A stretch of DNA of 64,000 bases from CAZOOA01 sp964581355 (GTDB lineage Bacteria > Bacillota > Dethiobacteria > DTU022 > UBA8154): NCBI GenBank assembly GCA_964581355.1, contig CAZOOA010000001.1:1-64000 (forward strand), in the 5' to 3' direction. Positions 63,094 through 64,000 of this stretch are shown one piece after another; the first letter of the stretch is position 1; every line of letters starts with the position of its first letter. The translations under genes and the position numbers were made by a program. Under the pieces are notes generated by a model, which was given only the letters and a program-made list of their open reading frames with translations, ran no database searches and was not told where the DNA came from.

Positions 63094-64000
63094 ATGTTTG
63101 AACAGGTTGAGGATCTGGGGATACTTTATCCCTCCTTGTTTGCCCGTTATGTGCAAAAAGATCCCGAAGTACTGTCTTGTTTTGCTGTTCCGTACCAGGA
63201 GATGGGCGTTTATCGACAACTGGCGGCAAGGCTTGCTGAAAGTCCCCCCTGGCAGCTGCCGAAAAAGCTTGTGGCGAAACAAAATGAAGGGATTTTAAAA
63301 AACCAGTCCAGGCTGTCCAGGTTGCTGAAGAAAAAAATTTTGGATGAAAACACGCTATTTGTCATCACCGGTCAGCAGCCGGGTCTGCTGACCGGTCCTG
63401 TTTACGGAATTTATAAAGCAATGACAGCGGTGAAGCTGGCTGCCCGCCTGGAGGAACAGCTGCAAAGGCCTGTCCAGCCCCTGTTTTGGATCGCCGGCGA
63501 AGACCATAATGTTTTCGATTTAGTCCGGTTGTTCTTGCTGGATTCCCAGGGCAAACTGGCCCGGGTCCGCCTGAATTTTCCCGGATTTGGCCCTCCTGTA
63601 GGGGAAATTTGCCTGGACCAGGATGACATGCTGGCTGTGTTGAAACGCCTGGAAGAATTAACCCCGCAAAGTCCGTACAAAAATGAAGTGCTGCAAAGCT
63701 TACGGGAAATAACGATTCACTCCAGCACCATGACGGACTGGTTTGCAGGGCTGATGCAACTTCTTTTTCATCAGCACAAACTGGCCCTTTTGGATCCTTT
63801 GGATCTGTCCAAAAACGGTGCATATATTCCTTTGCTGCTCAAAACGGTGGAACTGGGGCCGCAAATACACCAGTGCCTGGACTCAGCCGAGAAAAGCTTG
63901 GCCCAAAAAGGCTTTTCTCCCCAGGTTGACAGAACTGGACAGGAGTCTTTTCTCATGATAGTCTGGGAAGGACGACGGTACGCCCTGTACAGGGATGGAG
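63094..64000 (+). CDS. bshC: Putative cysteine ligase BshC of bacillithiol synthesis (5' part)
   Basis: The gene runs off the window end; about 302 residues are visible of an expected ~540. It starts at ATG 63094 after TTAGGAGA (MFEQVEDLGILYPSLF). BshC motifs are present: VITGQQPGLLTGPVYGIYKA (residues 91-110) and FWIAGEDHNVFD. The enzyme adds cysteine to GlcN-malate in the last step of bacillithiol synthesis. bshA and bshB are not in view. Confidence 0.92.
   Translation, partial: MFEQVEDLGILYPSLFARYVQKDPEVLSCFAVPYQEMGVYRQLAARLAESPPWQLPKKLVAKQNEGILKNQSRLSRLLKKKILDENTLFVITGQQPGLLTGPVYGIYKAMTAVKLAARLEEQLQRPVQPLFWIAGEDHNVFDLVRLFLLDSQGKLARVRLNFPGFGPPVGEICLDQDDMLAVLKRLEELTPQSPYKNEVLQSLREITIHSSTMTDWFAGLMQLLFHQHKLALLDPLDLSKNGAYIPLLLKTVELGPQIHQCLDSAEKSLAQKGFSPQVDRTGQESFLMIVWEGRRYALYRDG

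Overview
The window looks like chromosome from a strictly anaerobic, low-to-mid GC, Gram-positive-type (Firmicutes) bacterium, probably a Desulfotomaculia/Peptococcales-like lineage. The evidence is a T-box leader, a lysine riboswitch, the LL-diaminopimelate aminotransferase route, SpoIIE-type phosphatases, a bacillithiol gene (bshC), a selenocysteine system and a large Hdr/Etf/Flox electron-transfer cluster. The lineage is inferred from gene content only. No rRNA, CRISPR array, complete IS or prophage was seen.

Layout. 1-1.2 kb: sparse region with one small unknown gene and a HicB-like antitoxin remnant. 1.2-4.6 kb: XPB-type helicase with its partner. 4.8-6.3 kb: truncated MORN gene, VapBC module with a near-consensus promoter, and a ferritin-like protein. 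6.8-14.2 kb: signalling cluster (hybrid histidine kinase with HPt, receiver-PP2C phosphatase, CheY-like and CheC-like proteins, PAS-PP2C-HATPase protein), followed by a MORN lipoprotein. 14.8-16.6 kb: membrane GGDEF/HD-GYP protein. 17.1-24.9 kb: probable operon of a methyltransferase, a ketosynthase lacking both catalytic histidines, an intact 7TM histidine kinase, a second kinase with a degenerate ATP domain, and a receiver-HD-GYP protein.

25.1-32.6 kb: DHH phosphoesterase, tRNA-Sec with a co-transcribed zinc-ribbon protein, a PAS/GGDEF/HD-GYP protein, selA and selB. 33.2-41.6 kb: soluble HdrC/B-like protein, EtfB, EtfA, HdrA, MvhD and three Flox/Asr-like subunits, a likely electron-bifurcating or confurcating complex. 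41.9-46.9 kb (minus strand): a very acidic secreted protein with stalk domains, and a secreted selenoprotein of the UGSC-like type. The selenoprotein gene is split by an in-frame TGA (46308-46310) that is best read as selenocysteine, because family sequence continues on both sides and a compact hairpin follows. It matches the tRNA-Sec, selA and selB genes about 16-20 kb away.

47.4-51.5 kb: FHA-FtsW fusion, a penicillin-binding transpeptidase, and an RseC-like protein. 51.5-58.1 kb: repeat/intron-like debris, then a lysine riboswitch and lysA-dapF-dapL-asd-lysC (aspartate to lysine and meso-DAP). 58.2-62.3 kb: T-box and aroF-tyrA-aroA (aromatic amino acids). The window ends with an unknown membrane-anchored protein and the 5' part of bshC.

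The strongest candidates for new biology are the exported stalk-domain selenoprotein, the Hdr-Etf-Flox cluster, and the signalling operon with a probable pseudokinase and a histidine-less ketosynthase.
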